NCBI RefSeq assembly: GCF_024124665.1
Contig: NZ_JAMXSB010000007.1
Location: forward strand, 1 to 64,000
Direction: 5' to 3'
DNA: 64,000 nucleotides
Source of the DNA: Pleionea sp. CnH1-48
Lineage (GTDB): Bacteria; Pseudomonadota; Gammaproteobacteria; Enterobacterales; Kangiellaceae
Shown: positions 40,673 through 50,082 of the stretch, one piece after another
Layout of the letters: every line of letters starts with the position of its first letter
Position numbering within the stretch: the stretch's first letter is position 1
Notes under the pieces: model-generated
Told to the model about the DNA's origin: nothing
Databases searched by the model: none
What the model saw: only the letters and a program-made list of their open reading frames with translations
Translations under genes and position numbers: made by a program

Positions 40673-41180
40673 CTTCATCAACTCCTAGCTCAGCAAGAAT
40701 GTGATCGACTTTCTCTGTCGTTAAGTTTTCGTGAAATTCTTCTTTAACTTCCAACATGGGAGCACCGCCACAAGCGGCCATACACTCGACTTCTTTTAAA
40801 GTAAAAGCACCGTCTTCTGTTGTCTCTCCCAGGCGAATGTTCAAACGTTTTTCTAGATGAGTCACTATGTTTTTAGAACCGCACAACATGCAAGAGAGAT
40901 TGGTACATACCGAGATCACTGTTTTACCAACAGGTTTGGTGTGATACATCGAATAAAAGGTCGCGACTTCATAAACCGCAATATGAGGAACATCCAGGTA
41001 ATCGGCCAATGCCTGCATCAAAGGTTCGTTAAGTGAATTGTTATTTTCTTTTTGAATAATATGCAGTGCAGCCAAAATGGGTGGGCGCTTTCTTTCGACA
41101 GGGTATTTTTTACGCCAGTGTTCAATATCTGCTACAGCCTGTTCAGAAATCATTTTTTCGAGTTTCAAAGCAACAGCCAT
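40665..41180 (-). CDS. nuoE: NADH-quinone oxidoreductase subunit E ([2Fe-2S])
   Basis: 171 residues of the thioredoxin-like 24-kDa subunit type. The N1a cluster ligands are in [12 protein letters not shown] and [12 protein letters not shown]. It contacts NuoF. Its start shares one base with the nuoD stop. Confidence 0.97.
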   Translation of the reverse strand: MAVALKLEKMISEQAVADIEHWRKKYPVERKRPPILAALHIIQKENNNSLNEPLMQALADYLDVPHIAVYEVATFYSMYHTKPVGKTVISVCTNLSCMLCGSKNIVTHLEKRLNIRLGETTEDGAFTLKEVECMAACGGAPMLEVKEEFHENLTTEKVDHILAELGVDEDE

Positions 41181-42433
41181 CAGCGATCCACCTCTCCAAA
41201 AACTATATCCATAGTACCGATAACTGCCACAACATCAGCCAACATGTGGCCTCGTGTTAACTCATCCATAGCGGCCATGTGGGCAAAACCTGGTGCACGA
41301 ATTTTGACTCGATATGGCTTGTTGGCTCCATCCGACACCAAATAAATGCCAAATTCACCTTTTGGATGTTCGACAGCAGCATAAGCTTCACCTTCTGGAA
41401 CACAGAAACCTTCGGTAAAAAGTTTGAAGTGGTGAATCAAGGCTTCCATATCATCTTTCATGGTGGCCCGATTAGGTGGAGTCACTTTATGATTATCTAA
41501 CATGACAGGGCCAGGATTTTCTCGTAACCACTGAATACACTGACGAATGATTCGGTTGGACTGACGCATTTCTTCTACACGAACCAGATAGCGATCATAG
41601 CAATCACCATTACGCCCAATGGGAATGTCAAAGTCCAACTCATGGTAGACTTCGTAAGGTTGTGTTTTTCTTAAATCCCAGGCAACACTGGACCCACGCA
41701 ACATAGGTCCAGTAAATCCTAACTGGTATGCTCGTTCAGGCGATACCACGCCAATACCTACGGTTCGTTGCTTCCAAATTCGATTATCAGTCAGTAACGT
41801 TTCGTAATCGTCAATATGCTGGGGAAAGGTTTCGGTAAAGTCCCACAAAAAATCGAGCACACCACCTTGACGATTACTGTTTAACTCATCAGTCTCTTTG
41901 CTGTTGCGCCATTTTGATGGAGCATACTTTGGCATCTCATCAGGCAAATCACGATACACACCACCTGGACGAAAATAAGTTGCATGCAACCGAGCACCCG
42001 ATACCGCCTCGTAACAATCCATTAAGGGTTCACGATCGCGGAAACAATACAAAAACATGGTCATGGCACCGATATCAAGGCCATGGGCACCCAACCACAT
42101 CAAGTGATTTAGAATTCGGGTGATCTCTGCAAACATGACTCGAATGTATTGTGCTCGTTTAGGTGCTTCGATTCCCAATAGCTTTTCAATCGCCAATACA
42201 TAAGCATGTTCATTACACATCATCGAAACGTAATCGAGACGATCCATATAACCAATGCTTTGATTATAGGGTTTACTCTCTGCTAACTTTTCGGTTGCTC
42301 GATGCAATAATCCAATGTGTGGGTCCGCACGCTCAATGACTTCACCATCAAGCTCTAAAACCAAGCGTAATACTCCATGAGCCGCAGGATGTTGCGGACC
42401 GAAATTCATGGTGTAATTGCGTATTTCAGCCAT
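41180..42433 (-). CDS. nuoD: NADH-quinone oxidoreductase subunit D
   Basis: 417 residues, separate from nuoC (not fused). [20 protein letters not shown] supplies the quinone-site His; [31 protein letters not shown] and the C-terminal DIVFGEVDR are conserved. It lines the quinone-reduction chamber together with NuoB. Confidence 0.98.
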   Translation of the reverse strand: MAEIRNYTMNFGPQHPAAHGVLRLVLELDGEVIERADPHIGLLHRATEKLAESKPYNQSIGYMDRLDYVSMMCNEHAYVLAIEKLLGIEAPKRAQYIRVMFAEITRILNHLMWLGAHGLDIGAMTMFLYCFRDREPLMDCYEAVSGARLHATYFRPGGVYRDLPDEMPKYAPSKWRNSKETDELNSNRQGGVLDFLWDFTETFPQHIDDYETLLTDNRIWKQRTVGIGVVSPERAYQLGFTGPMLRGSSVAWDLRKTQPYEVYHELDFDIPIGRNGDCYDRYLVRVEEMRQSNRIIRQCIQWLRENPGPVMLDNHKVTPPNRATMKDDMEALIHHFKLFTEGFCVPEGEAYAAVEHPKGEFGIYLVSDGANKPYRVKIRAPGFAHMAAMDELTRGHMLADVVAVIGTMDIVFGEVDR

Positions 42434-43110
42434 TACCCCTCCTGCTCACTGGTTGGAACATTGTCTTTGTTTTGCTGACGAATAACACGAGGCACTAATA
42501 TTCTAGGTTCAATAGAAACAGGCTCATAGACACAACGCCCTTGCTCTGCATCGTAACGCATCTCAACGGTTCCAATGAGTGGAAAATCTTTTCGGAATGG
42601 ATGGCCAACAAAGCCATAGTCGGTTAACAATCGTCGCAAGTCATTGTGACCTTCGAAGCGAATACCAAACAAATCAAACGCTTCTCGTTCATACCAGTTA
42701 GCACTCGCCCATACATCATTTACTGAAGGGACCGTGAGTGTTTTATAAGGAACAAACACACGCATTCTTAGGCGGCGATTATTAGCAATAGATAACAAAT
42801 GATATACAACGGCAAAACGTTTCTTTTGTGCTGCATCTTCATTTTTTTTGTTATGGGATACAACCGCTCGAGAAAACCCAGAGCCTGAGGCTTCGGATGT
42901 TTCCCATTCACTTTCTCCGTAAGCAGAATAATCAATGCCGCATAAGTCGATCAGTTGTTCAAAGTGCAGCTCATCTTCGTCACGCAAACGGCGCGACACT
43001 GCAATCAATAATTCTGCATCGACTTCAATGGTCACTTCTCCACGATCAACGACACAACTTTCAATTTGGGAAGTGAGTAGTTGTTTTAGTTGTTCTACCC
43101 ATTTGTCCAA
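42433..43110 (-). CDS. nuoC: NADH-quinone oxidoreductase subunit C
   Basis: 225 residues with a TTG start at 43110 and AGGAG at 9-nt spacing. The 30-kDa-subunit signature is [20 protein letters not shown] and [21 protein letters not shown] longer than usual polar insert ([20 protein letters not shown]) lies near residues 70-95. Its stop overlaps the nuoD start by one base. Confidence 0.96.
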   Translation of the reverse strand: MDKWVEQLKQLLTSQIESCVVDRGEVTIEVDAELLIAVSRRLRDEDELHFEQLIDLCGIDYSAYGESEWETSEASGSGFSRAVVSHNKKNEDAAQKKRFAVVYHLLSIANNRRLRMRVFVPYKTLTVPSVNDVWASANWYEREAFDLFGIRFEGHNDLRRLLTDYGFVGHPFRKDFPLIGTVEMRYDAEQGRCVYEPVSIEPRILVPRVIRQQNKDNVPTSEQEG

Positions 43111-43121
43111 AGCTTTAGCTC

Positions 43122-43598
43122 CTATACTTGTCGAGCAATAGTGTTGGTTCTCTTTATTTTATTCTGCAGCTGAATGATGCCATACATTAAAGCTTCAGCC
43201 GTCGGCGGACATCCTGGTATATAAATGTCGACAGGGACAATGCGATCACACCCTCTTACGACCGAGTAAGAATAGTGATAATAACCGCCACCATTAGCAC
43301 AAGATCCCATCGAAATAACCCAGCGGGGTTCTGGCATTTGGTCATATACACGACGCAATGCTGGCGCCATCTTATTGGTTAACGTACCAGCGACAATCAT
43401 CACATCAGACTGTCTCGGAGAGGGTCGAAAAACCACGCCAAAGCGATCCAGATCATAACGAGATGCTCCAGCGTGCATCATTTCAACGGCGCAACAAGCC
43501 AGACCAAATGTCATTGGCCACATACTGCCTGTCCGTGCCCAGTTAATCAGTTGATCAGCGGATGTCGTAAAAAATCCTTTGTTTGCTGCTACTCCCAC
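43122..43598 (-). CDS. nuoB: NADH-quinone oxidoreductase subunit B ([4Fe-4S] N2)
   Basis: 158 residues from a GTG at 43598 that overlaps the last codons of nuoA; the reading frame continues upstream inside nuoA but is not conserved there. N2 ligands are in [10 protein letters not shown] (tandem Cys), [12 protein letters not shown] and [13 protein letters not shown]. It is the terminal Fe-S subunit that reduces quinone. Confidence 0.97.
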   Translation of the reverse strand: MGVAANKGFFTTSADQLINWARTGSMWPMTFGLACCAVEMMHAGASRYDLDRFGVVFRPSPRQSDVMIVAGTLTNKMAPALRRVYDQMPEPRWVISMGSCANGGGYYHYSYSVVRGCDRIVPVDIYIPGCPPTAEALMYGIIQLQNKIKRTNTIARQV

Positions 43599-43945
43599 TC
43601 CAGCGCCCCTTTTTTCCACTCGTAGATAAAACCAACCACCAGAAGTCCCAGGAATACCGCCATCGAAATCACACCAAACCATCCAAGCTCGTCAAACACC
43701 ACAGCCCAGGGAAACAGAAAAGCAATTTCGAGATCAAAAATGATAAACAGGATAGCTACAAGATAAAAACGCACATCGAATTTCATTCGAGCATCTTCAA
43801 AAGCATCAAAGCCGCACTCAAACGGAGCGTTTTTTGCGTCGTCAGGTTTGTTCTTTCCCAGAATAAAGCCAGCTAACTCAAGGCCGACTCCCAAACCAAG
43901 GCCAAGAATTATGAAAACCAAAATAGGAATGTAGTTTTCTATCAT
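43589..43945 (-). CDS. nuoA: NADH-quinone oxidoreductase subunit A
   Basis: 118 residues, three helices, with the quinone-proximal loop [20 protein letters not shown] containing the conserved Cys. It is the first gene of the complete nuoA-N operon. The 389 bp upstream (43946-44334) hold no gene; a hairpin (AAGCAT-N-ATGCTT) at about 43990-44006 may lie in the leader. Confidence 0.97.
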   Translation of the reverse strand: MIENYIPILVFIILGLGLGVGLELAGFILGKNKPDDAKNAPFECGFDAFEDARMKFDVRFYLVAILFIIFDLEIAFLFPWAVVFDELGWFGVISMAVFLGLLVVGFIYEWKKGALEWE

Positions 43946-44334
43946 ACCGCACCAGTTCTTTTTTTATGCAACCGTTCAGTACTTTAGCCTAAGCATTGAG
44001 CATGCTTAGCGGCTTACTGCTAGAGGAGCACTGGTCGCTTAACAGCACTCTTCTTTAGCTTAGGCAGACTAGAATATAGCGTAACTGTTGACGGCTTTCT
44101 TTTTTAACTTAAGATTAGTCGCAGATCCTACTTTTGTAAAACCATCAATCACTTACAAGCTATCGATGCAGTCTACACATTTTCGTTTGAATAACAAAGG
44201 AATTTAGAAGACGTGCTGCAACATTGGTCACAATCACAATGTTTAGCGATAGGCGCTGTATAAAAATGATGCAACGCGAGAAGTTTCTGTGAGATTTGCG
44301 GTGAAGTGCTAACCATTCAAAATGAGATAAATCA

Positions 44335-44847
44335 TCAGTATCGCAAAATCAAAGTGTCGCCCTGTTGAGAAAAATCCACTTGTTTCAAGACACTCATCCC
44401 TAATAATATCTCCTCACCTTCAAGGCCTGGTGAGATAGCAGCATCCACATTATTGAACTGTAAGTTGCCAATACTTAAAGATTTCAAGCGTGTGTAATAG
44501 GAAGTACCAATACCATTAGCTGTTTGTGTTTGAAAGGCGCGTCCTTTCTTAAGCCCCACTCTTTGCGCTACCGCTTCAGGAATAGCAACCATCGTTGCGC
44601 CAGTATCCAGAAAGAAAACAACTGGCTGATTGTTGATCGTCCCACTCGCAACATAATGACCGTAGCGATTACGCTTAAGTATGACCTCTTTGGTCATACC
44701 ATTATCAAAAGTTTCGGGATCTTGATTAGGATTCAGACGCTCTTCGAGAATGTCAGAGAAAAACCAGGTAAGTCCGGCCAAGGCGATAATCCAGGCAACA
44801 AAAGCCATTTTTTTGCCGACCTTTTGAGTTGAATCCCCATGCTCCAT
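44335..44847 (-). CDS. Membrane-anchored retropepsin-like aspartic protease
   Basis: About 170 residues from ATG 44847 (MEHGDSTQKVGKK), with AAGGG upstream. One N-terminal membrane helix (AFVAWIIALAGLTWFFSDIL) is followed by a single retropepsin-type domain with the active-site triplet FLDTGATMVAIPEAVA and the second hydrophobic-hydrophobic-Gly element EILLGMSVLKQV. This is the TIGR02281/clan AA family of proteobacterial single-lobe proteins, expected to dimerise and face the periplasm. It is 8 bp downstream of the ATL gene, so the two are probably co-transcribed. The substrate is unknown. Confidence 0.88.
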   Translation of the reverse strand: MEHGDSTQKVGKKMAFVAWIIALAGLTWFFSDILEERLNPNQDPETFDNGMTKEVILKRNRYGHYVASGTINNQPVVFFLDTGATMVAIPEAVAQRVGLKKGRAFQTQTANGIGTSYYTRLKSLSIGNLQFNNVDAAISPGLEGEEILLGMSVLKQVDFSQQGDTLILRY

Positions 44848-44855
44848 AACAACAA

Positions 44856-45188
44856 TTACCCTTCTAATAAAAAGATCATATCCGCCATCGATGGCTGCCA
44901 CTGAAAATCCGCTAACCTGACTCTCGTCTTGTTAACCACCACACCTTCTTTTTCTAACAGGCGCTTTTGCTTTGTCGCCATTTCTGAATAACGTGGAAAC
45001 GCTAACTCACCACTCGAACGCAAAATACGATGCCAAGGTAACACCACATCGGTTTCCTTTAACACCTTGCCGACTAACCTTGCCCGCCCAGGCAACCCTG
45101 CCAAATCTGCAATCTGACCATAACTTGCCACTTTTCCTTCTGGAATGTGCGCAATGGTCTTTATGATGGATTCATGTTTCTGTTTCAT
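44856..45188 (-). CDS. Alkyltransferase-like protein (ATL, MGMT homologue lacking the acceptor Cys)
   Basis: 110 residues. The fold matches the DNA-binding domain of O6-alkylguanine-DNA methyltransferase: IPEGKVASYGQIADLAGLPG, RARLVGKVL, but the active site reads VLPWHRILRSSGELAF, with Trp in place of the acceptor Cys in PCHR. PWHR is the hallmark of ATL proteins, which bind O6-alkylguanine and hand it to nucleotide excision repair. ATG at 45188 is preferred; a TTG lies eight codons upstream. It is the last chromosomal gene before the integrated element. Confidence 0.92.
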   Translation of the reverse strand: MKQKHESIIKTIAHIPEGKVASYGQIADLAGLPGRARLVGKVLKETDVVLPWHRILRSSGELAFPRYSEMATKQKRLLEKEGVVVNKTRVRLADFQWQPSMADMIFLLEG

Positions 45189-45269
45189 ACTTTTATAGTA
45201 ATCGAGTTCCAAAAGATCTCAAAACAGAGAAATGTGACGAAAAGTTTGACTGATTAAAACGCAGATACA

Positions 45270-45301
45270 AAAAAGCCTTGGAAAATTCCAAGGCTTTTTT
45301 A
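45270..45301. terminator. Bidirectional terminator at left element boundary
   Basis: Perfect 14-bp stem (45271-45284 with 45287-45300) flanked by A- and T-runs. Read on the minus strand it directly follows the displaced tRNA-Leu 3' fragment, so it is probably the original terminator of the secG-tRNA-Leu transcript. Confidence 0.85.
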
Positions 45302-45303
45302 AG

Positions 45304-45318
45304 ATGGTGCCGAAGGCC
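45304..45318. repeat. Attachment-site core, left copy
   Basis: 15-bp direct repeat of the tRNA-Leu 3' end (ATGGTGCCGAAGGCC). Beyond it the sequence diverges from the tRNA at once (AGCGAGTTGG). A small hairpin GAGTTG/CAACTC (45322-45341) follows inside the element. Confidence 0.85.
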
Positions 45319-45385
45319 AGCGAGTTGGATTGAAACAACTCAGAGTCCTAGCTCGACCTTCTGAACGCAACTATATCCTAATGAA

Positions 45386-45421
45386 TTGATATGTAAAGAA
45401 TTTAATCTTCACATATCAATT
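45386..45421. repeat. Inverted repeat near the left end
   Basis: Arms of 15 bp (ATTGATATGTAAAGA and TCTTCACATATCAAT) with one mismatch and a 6-bp spacer, between the left core and the recombinase gene. Likely either a recombinase arm site or a regulatory dyad. Confidence 0.55.
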
Positions 45422-45542
45422 TTTGTACAAAAGATTCAACCCCACATGTTCCGTCCAAATCCGTGTAAATCCATTCCAGTTTACACCGATTCTACACACA
45501 CTGGGGGCAACGCAACTGCCCCGATTTGACGGAGATTTAACC

Positions 45543-46667
45543 ATGGCTTCTATTGTAAAAACCCCATCAGGAAAATTTCGCGCATTTATTCATGTAAATG
45601 GTATCCGCGACAGCAATATCTTTCCTTCCCGTAAAAAGGCTCAATCCTGGGCAAAAGACCGCGAAGTTGAGCTTCAAAAGCATGCTGGTATTGTTCACGA
45701 CAATTATACCCCGGGCGACCTGCTCAACAAATACGCTAAAGAAGTATCCCCCTCCAAAAAAGGGAATGACAAAGAGATCCTTCGCATTGAATCATTTATA
45801 GCGAATTACCCCAAACTAGTGGCGATTAAACTTATCAGATTAGCTCGGGAAGACTTAGAAAATTGGATTACCAAACGACTAAAGAAAGTCAAACCATCTA
45901 CCGTGAATAGAGAACTTAACCTGATTAGCCACGCCTTAACCAAGGCGCGCGTCTGGCGACTCATGACCCATAACCCTTTTGCAGATTTGGAACGCCCCAC
46001 AGATCCACCACCTCGATTTCGCCGCATTGAACCTGATGAAATAACAATCATGTGTCACGCGCTCAATTACCAGCCAGATCTAGCCATCACAGAAAAACGG
46101 CAATTTGTAGCTGTCGGCTGGTTACTCGCCATTGAAACCTGCATGCGTCAGGGTGAGATATGTGGACTCACGCCAAACACCGTGGATTTTAACAAAGGTG
46201 TTGCACATCTAGGGGATACTAAAAATGGTGCAGCACGAGACGTCCCTCTTTCACCGAGCGCCATTGCATTACTAAAAAAGCTACCAACCCCCAAAACGGC
46301 GCACCACCCTTTCTTTCAAATGAAAGCGAGCAGCATGAGCTCAACTTTTAGGAAGTACCGAAAGACTACAAGCATTGCAAATCTAACCTTTCATGACAGC
46401 CGACATGAAGCCATTACCCGGCTAGTTGATTCCAATCGGTACAATGTACTTGAGGTGGCTTCTATTACCGGACACAAGGACATTAAGGAACTAATGACCT
46501 ACTACAATAAAACCGCCGCCCAGATCGCGGCCGATATGGCCAAGTGCTTAGACACAAAACCTAAAGCCGATGTATCCAACACGATTGATCTGAACGACTT
46601 GGTAAATGTGGAAGGCTTTAAACATATTATTAAGGAAGCCTTAGCCGAACAATTACAACAACATTAG
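45543..46667 (+). CDS. int: Tyrosine recombinase/integrase (left end)
   Basis: 374 residues from ATG 45543 (MASIVKTPSGKFRAFIHVNG), which has GGAG upstream; the frame extends 40 codons further through a promoter-like region that is not conserved. It has an N-terminal arm-binding domain, a core-binding domain (STVNRELNLISHALTKARVW) and a catalytic domain with Arg in CMRQGEICGL, Lys in DTKNGAARDV, HDSRHEAITR, GHKDI and the nucleophile in MTYYNK. All catalytic residues are present. The homologue at 55329-56321 shares long blocks such as NRELNLISH, LTFHDSRHEAITRL and LMTYYNK. TACACACACT upstream recurs near the right-hand gene. A C-terminal extension of about 40 residues is absent from the right copy. 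Confidence 0.93.
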   Translation: MASIVKTPSGKFRAFIHVNGIRDSNIFPSRKKAQSWAKDREVELQKHAGIVHDNYTPGDLLNKYAKEVSPSKKGNDKEILRIESFIANYPKLVAIKLIRLAREDLENWITKRLKKVKPSTVNRELNLISHALTKARVWRLMTHNPFADLERPTDPPPRFRRIEPDEITIMCHALNYQPDLAITEKRQFVAVGWLLAIETCMRQGEICGLTPNTVDFNKGVAHLGDTKNGAARDVPLSPSAIALLKKLPTPKTAHHPFFQMKASSMSSTFRKYRKTTSIANLTFHDSRHEAITRLVDSNRYNVLEVASITGHKDIKELMTYYNKTAAQIAADMAKCLDTKPKADVSNTIDLNDLVNVEGFKHIIKEALAEQLQQH

Positions 46668-46670
46668 TCA

Positions 46671-46973
46671 TTAGTGCTCCTGATGGCTCGCTACCCACTT
46701 AATCACTTCGCCCGCATACCAACGCGGGCGGCCTTTTGTTTGATTCTTGCTGGGCATTCTTAGCGCATTCGGAAACGTGTGGTGGGTGACAATATATTCA
46801 CTGGTGTATTTATAAGTCACACCGATGTAATTCGCGACATCCTGCGTATTCCAAAGCGCCATATCAAGATTCACTTTCGGGACAACTTTACAATCCAAGG
46901 TAATCGATATTAATTGCTCTAGTTTATTAACCACATCGCTTAAGTTTGCTGGGTTGGTTTCTTCCTGTTCCAT
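46671..46973 (-). CDS. AlpA/excisionase-like DNA-binding protein (left module)
   Basis: 100 residues. The C-terminal half, LWNTQDVANYIGVTYKYTSE and then THHTFPNALRMP with RPRWYAGEVIKWV, is the MerR/AlpA-type winged helix-turn-helix of excisionases: a 'T-x-x-V-A-x-[YL]' helix, 'FP-x-A' and 'RWY-x-x-EV-x-x-W'. The N-terminal ~40 residues (NLSDVVNKLEQLISITLDCK) are helical and could mediate multimerisation. Its stop lies 3 bp from the convergent integrase stop. AGAGG supports the start. The dyad at 47027-47071 lies about 55 bp upstream. It is homologous to the right-end gene at 55014-55319. Confidence 0.82.
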   Translation of the reverse strand: MEQEETNPANLSDVVNKLEQLISITLDCKVVPKVNLDMALWNTQDVANYIGVTYKYTSEYIVTHHTFPNALRMPSKNQTKGRPRWYAGEVIKWVASHQEH

Positions 46974-47026
46974 AACACTACCTCTAGTGGATGATTAAAT
47001 AGACATCAAGCACCATGGCATAGTTT

Positions 47027-47071
47027 AAGTGTACCGAACACGAAAAACGTTTTTCCCATTTTCGGACACTT
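47027..47071. promoter_or_regulatory. Dyad operator copy A (AAAACGTTTT core)
   Basis: Core AAAACGTTTT at 47044-47053, with outer arms AAGTGTACCGAA (47027-47038) and TTCGGACACTT (47061-47071). It lies between the stop of the exported protein and the start of the left excisionase-like gene. Confidence 0.7.
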
Positions 47072-47081
47072 CTAAAAAGCT

Positions 47082-48140
47082 CTACTTAAGTACTGGCTCC
47101 GTAGTGACATGAATACTCTTTTCTTGCCGTTCAACAGATATCACCCCCTGATGCTTTTGTGTTTCAAACATGTTAACACCCACTGAAAGATGCTGTGGTG
47201 CTTTTCGCCCTAAAACCTTAGCCATGCTTTTCCAAAGTTTAATATTATCTTTCGAGAGAATAAGCTTAAGGGGTACTAATGTTGGCTCTACAAGACCACT
47301 CTCACTTAAAGGAAGCTTATTTCCATTCAAGTCTCTCGCACTCGCGAGCTTAAAAACGTTTAAATACGCATCCCAAATCAATGCAAGATAAGCATCGGGC
47401 AATCTTAGCCAAATGTGTGCAGGCTTCCAGCCACCAGGAATATATGCACTGTAATTTCCTTTAAACTTTATCTTTTCATCCCACAGAAACTCAGGAGAAA
47501 TAATACTAACCACCTCACCTAATTGAGCATTAAGATAACGAGTTCGCTTTGCCGAATAGTTCGTTAGCTGGGCATTCGTTCGGAAAACACCGACACCTTT
47601 GCTATCTGACAGCCATATCACAATAGTATTAGAAACACCTTCTAACCATGTATCTTCCGCGACTTGAGCAACCATCCCCAAGGTTTGCCATACTTTAAAC
47701 CCAAGCGATAATGACGACACCCCTGAAACAGAATATCCACTCTGTAAATCTTTCCTAGATATCAAGGGAGGCATATTGAGCTTGAAATGCTCAAACAACT
47801 GAGCGGTTCCATCAAGCATGCTTTTGGCTGCATCAGATTGTGATTTCGTTCCCTGTATCGGCCCTTTTATAAAGTCTTGATACTGACCGTCTGTTGGCAT
47901 TTTAAATATAGCCACCAGTCGATCATAGTACTCCAAGCGGTCCGATTGACGATTGAAGAAATAGATAACATGAGAAACGTTGCTCTGCGCATAAAATAGA
48001 TCGGGCCACAAACGCTTTACTATTTCCTTTTTCTTTTTTGGGTCATCACAAAACCCTTCACAGTCCATTAAATAGTGTTGCGCAAATAGCGGTAAGCAAC
48101 CTAATTGCAGAACGATGCCAAATACAATTCTAAATACCAT
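47082..48140 (-). CDS. Exported protein of unknown function, paralogue 1
   Basis: 352 residues from ATG 48140 (MVFRIVFGIVLQLGCLPLFA, signal peptide, cleavage before QHYLM). The frame extends further upstream but would cross the terminator at 48176-48213. The mature protein opens with MDCEGFCDDPKKKKEIVKRL, followed by FFNRQSDRLEYYDRLV, SQSDAAKSMLDGTAQLFEHF, LNAQLGEVV and PAHIWLRLPDAYLALIWDAY. These blocks recur in the same order in the neighbour at 48236-49426, so the two are tandem paralogues. There is no catalytic motif that I can name. It is cargo of the integrated element, and the paired Cys near the N-terminus suggest a periplasmic or outer location. Confidence 0.75.
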   Translation of the reverse strand: MVFRIVFGIVLQLGCLPLFAQHYLMDCEGFCDDPKKKKEIVKRLWPDLFYAQSNVSHVIYFFNRQSDRLEYYDRLVAIFKMPTDGQYQDFIKGPIQGTKSQSDAAKSMLDGTAQLFEHFKLNMPPLISRKDLQSGYSVSGVSSLSLGFKVWQTLGMVAQVAEDTWLEGVSNTIVIWLSDSKGVGVFRTNAQLTNYSAKRTRYLNAQLGEVVSIISPEFLWDEKIKFKGNYSAYIPGGWKPAHIWLRLPDAYLALIWDAYLNVFKLASARDLNGNKLPLSESGLVEPTLVPLKLILSKDNIKLWKSMAKVLGRKAPQHLSVGVNMFETQKHQGVISVERQEKSIHVTTEPVLK

Positions 48141-48175
48141 TGCGATTTCTTTACCTGGATATATTCGAATCAAAC

Positions 48176-48213
48176 AAAAAGGCCTTACCATCCGAATGAT
48201 AGTAAGGCCTTAG
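48176..48213 (-). terminator. Intrinsic terminator between the paralogues
   Basis: 14-bp stem with one mismatch (48180-48193 with 48199-48212) followed by TTTTTG on the minus strand, 23 bp after the stop of paralogue 2. Confidence 0.8.
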
Positions 48214-48235
48214 AGGAGTCTACTTTGTTGTCAAT

Positions 48236-49426
48236 TTAGTTCTCTTTGACCGTCACGTTCTCAGTCTGACAACCCGTAATGCACTGCCCGCCAACCCAAA
48301 CAGACACATTACCGCCAGAGCCGTAGCTGTTACCGCCACCATTACCGAAACCAGCACTTACGTTACTGTCTTCACCACCGCTATTATCATTTCCTTCACC
48401 AGGCGTTTCGTCACCTTCACGTACCGTAACCGAGCCATTGTGATTACCAGATCTGAACTTTTTAACCGCTCCTGATAAATGAGCAACTTTACCTTTGAAC
48501 GCTTTGTCCAACAGCTCCCAAATATCAATATTGGCATTAGAAATAGTTAAAGTTGAAGGAACTAATTCAGACTTAGGATAACCGTTTTTGTCCAAAGGCA
48601 ACTGATGGCCATTTTTATCCAACGCTTCAACTAGTTCAAAACGACCTAGCTTGGAGCTCCAAACCAAAGTTAAAGCACCATCTGGAAGCATCATTCGAAT
48701 TTGAGCAGGATGCCCGCCATATTGGACAGAACTACTTAGGCTCCCTTGAGCACTACCAGTACCTTCAAGCATACCAGTCGGGGAAGTCACCGTCACAGAC
48801 ACACCCATCTGAGCATTCATTTGACCAGTCCGATTTGCCGAATAGAAATCGAGTTGTGCAACGACCTGACCATAAGAAAGGTTTAGCTCCCCTGCAAGCC
48901 AAGTGACAAAAGTATCTGAAAGCCCAGCCATCCAGCTAGATTCACCATATGTAAGTGAGCGCTGTAAGGTGTGGCTATCAAGAAAACCAATGTCTGTAGA
49001 TAAAGCACCTCTGTATGTATAACCCGTTAGAACATTATAACGAGCTGCAAATTCTGGCTGATCAAGACCAAAATAATTAAATAAACCACCAGTTCCTTCT
49101 AGCATTTCTTTTGCTGCATCTGCTTGGGTTGCTGTCCCTAATTTAGGACCATCAACACGGCTTTGAGTAATACTGGTGCCAAATACACGAGAGGTTTCAA
49201 CTAGCTTTGTGTAATACGTTAATCGCTCTGTCTGTGAATCGTAGAAATAAACAGAGTGCTCCTGTGGTTCACCCAATGGAGCTGTACTTGGAAGCATATT
49301 ATCTGCGATTAATTTTTTCTTTGCATCGTCACTACAGAAACCTTCACAATCTATCAAATAGTTTTCTGCATGAGTTAGAGATGAAGCTAAGGCCAATCCA
49401 AAGGCCGCAATAGTTTTTAATTTCAT
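48236..49426 (-). CDS. Exported protein of unknown function, paralogue 2 with Gly-rich tail
   Basis: 396 residues with a clear signal peptide (MKLKTIAAFGLALASSLTHA). The mature N-terminus ENYLIDCEGFCSDDAKKKLI matches paralogue 1, as do FYDSQTERLTYYTKLVETSR, TQADAAKEMLEGTGGLFNYF, QMNAQMGVSVTVT and PAQIRMMLPDGALTLVWSSK. A distinct C-terminal tail (about residues 345-396) is Gly/Ser/Asn-rich and ends CITGCQTENVTVKEN with a second Cys pair. Each paralogue has its own terminator context, so expression may differ. Function is unknown; the secreted nature and position in a mobile element suggest an interaction or defence role (inference). Confidence 0.8.
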   Translation of the reverse strand: MKLKTIAAFGLALASSLTHAENYLIDCEGFCSDDAKKKLIADNMLPSTAPLGEPQEHSVYFYDSQTERLTYYTKLVETSRVFGTSITQSRVDGPKLGTATQADAAKEMLEGTGGLFNYFGLDQPEFAARYNVLTGYTYRGALSTDIGFLDSHTLQRSLTYGESSWMAGLSDTFVTWLAGELNLSYGQVVAQLDFYSANRTGQMNAQMGVSVTVTSPTGMLEGTGSAQGSLSSSVQYGGHPAQIRMMLPDGALTLVWSSKLGRFELVEALDKNGHQLPLDKNGYPKSELVPSTLTISNANIDIWELLDKAFKGKVAHLSGAVKKFRSGNHNGSVTVREGDETPGEGNDNSGGEDSNVSAGFGNGGGNSYGSGGNVSVWVGGQCITGCQTENVTVKEN

Positions 49427-50082
49427 TGTTACTACTTTTCCATTAATAATTGAACTTCATAGTCAAACTTTTGGTTAGTGTATCGGCAACAAGCTGAATC
49501 TAAACTTAGCACCAATACCTAGCCTTTCCGTTGGCTTGACTAGCTACCTATTTCTAGGCACTTGATGAAAACAAGGCGATCTTAACTAAACGATTTAGGA
49601 CAAAACAATGGTAAAAAGCACAAATGAAAGGCGGCAATACAAATTGAGATAGCAAAGCACGTAGCACACGATATACATTTCTTGATGACACTAGCTTTTG
49701 TTTATTAATCGAACTAACTACGATGCTGTAGCAAATGCCCTAACAGAGATATTTTCTGTCTTTAGGAAGTGACAACGATTTTTTTCAGTTCTGGCTTAAG
49801 GAAAATCAAGACAAATAAGTGACCAAAAACCTTTCAAAAACTTCTAAAAGATTTCCGAAAGGTTTTTATTGTTGATTTATAGAGGATTTTTACAATCTCC
49901 TATCTGTCACTACAAAAAGACAGAGCACTAAAATTATTGAATGTTTTTCCTGTGCAGCAACCTTTCAGAAAGGTCGCGCAATGTTTCGAAAACTTTTGGG
50001 AAAAATAAAACCATCAAAAGCAGGCAGTATCCTGCCTGCTCATTGAGAAATGCTTGAGTGAAATAAGAAGTGATTAAACTCG
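49427..50082. other. Non-coding region with hairpins between paralogue 2 and third recombinase
   Basis: No gene is seen. Contents: an inverted repeat AAAAACCTTTC / GAAAGGTTTTT at 49825-49867 that could terminate on either strand; a 15-bp palindrome ACCTTTC-A-GAAAGGT at 49960-49974 sharing its arms; and the terminator at 50015-50042. A similar short palindrome, CCTTTAGAAAGG, lies at 51629-51640. Confidence 0.5.
50015..50042 (-). terminator. Intrinsic terminator after third recombinase
   Basis: Nine-bp perfect stem AGCAGGCAG / CTGCCTGCT with a 4-base loop and TTTT on the minus strand, about 40 bp after the recombinase stop. Confidence 0.75.
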
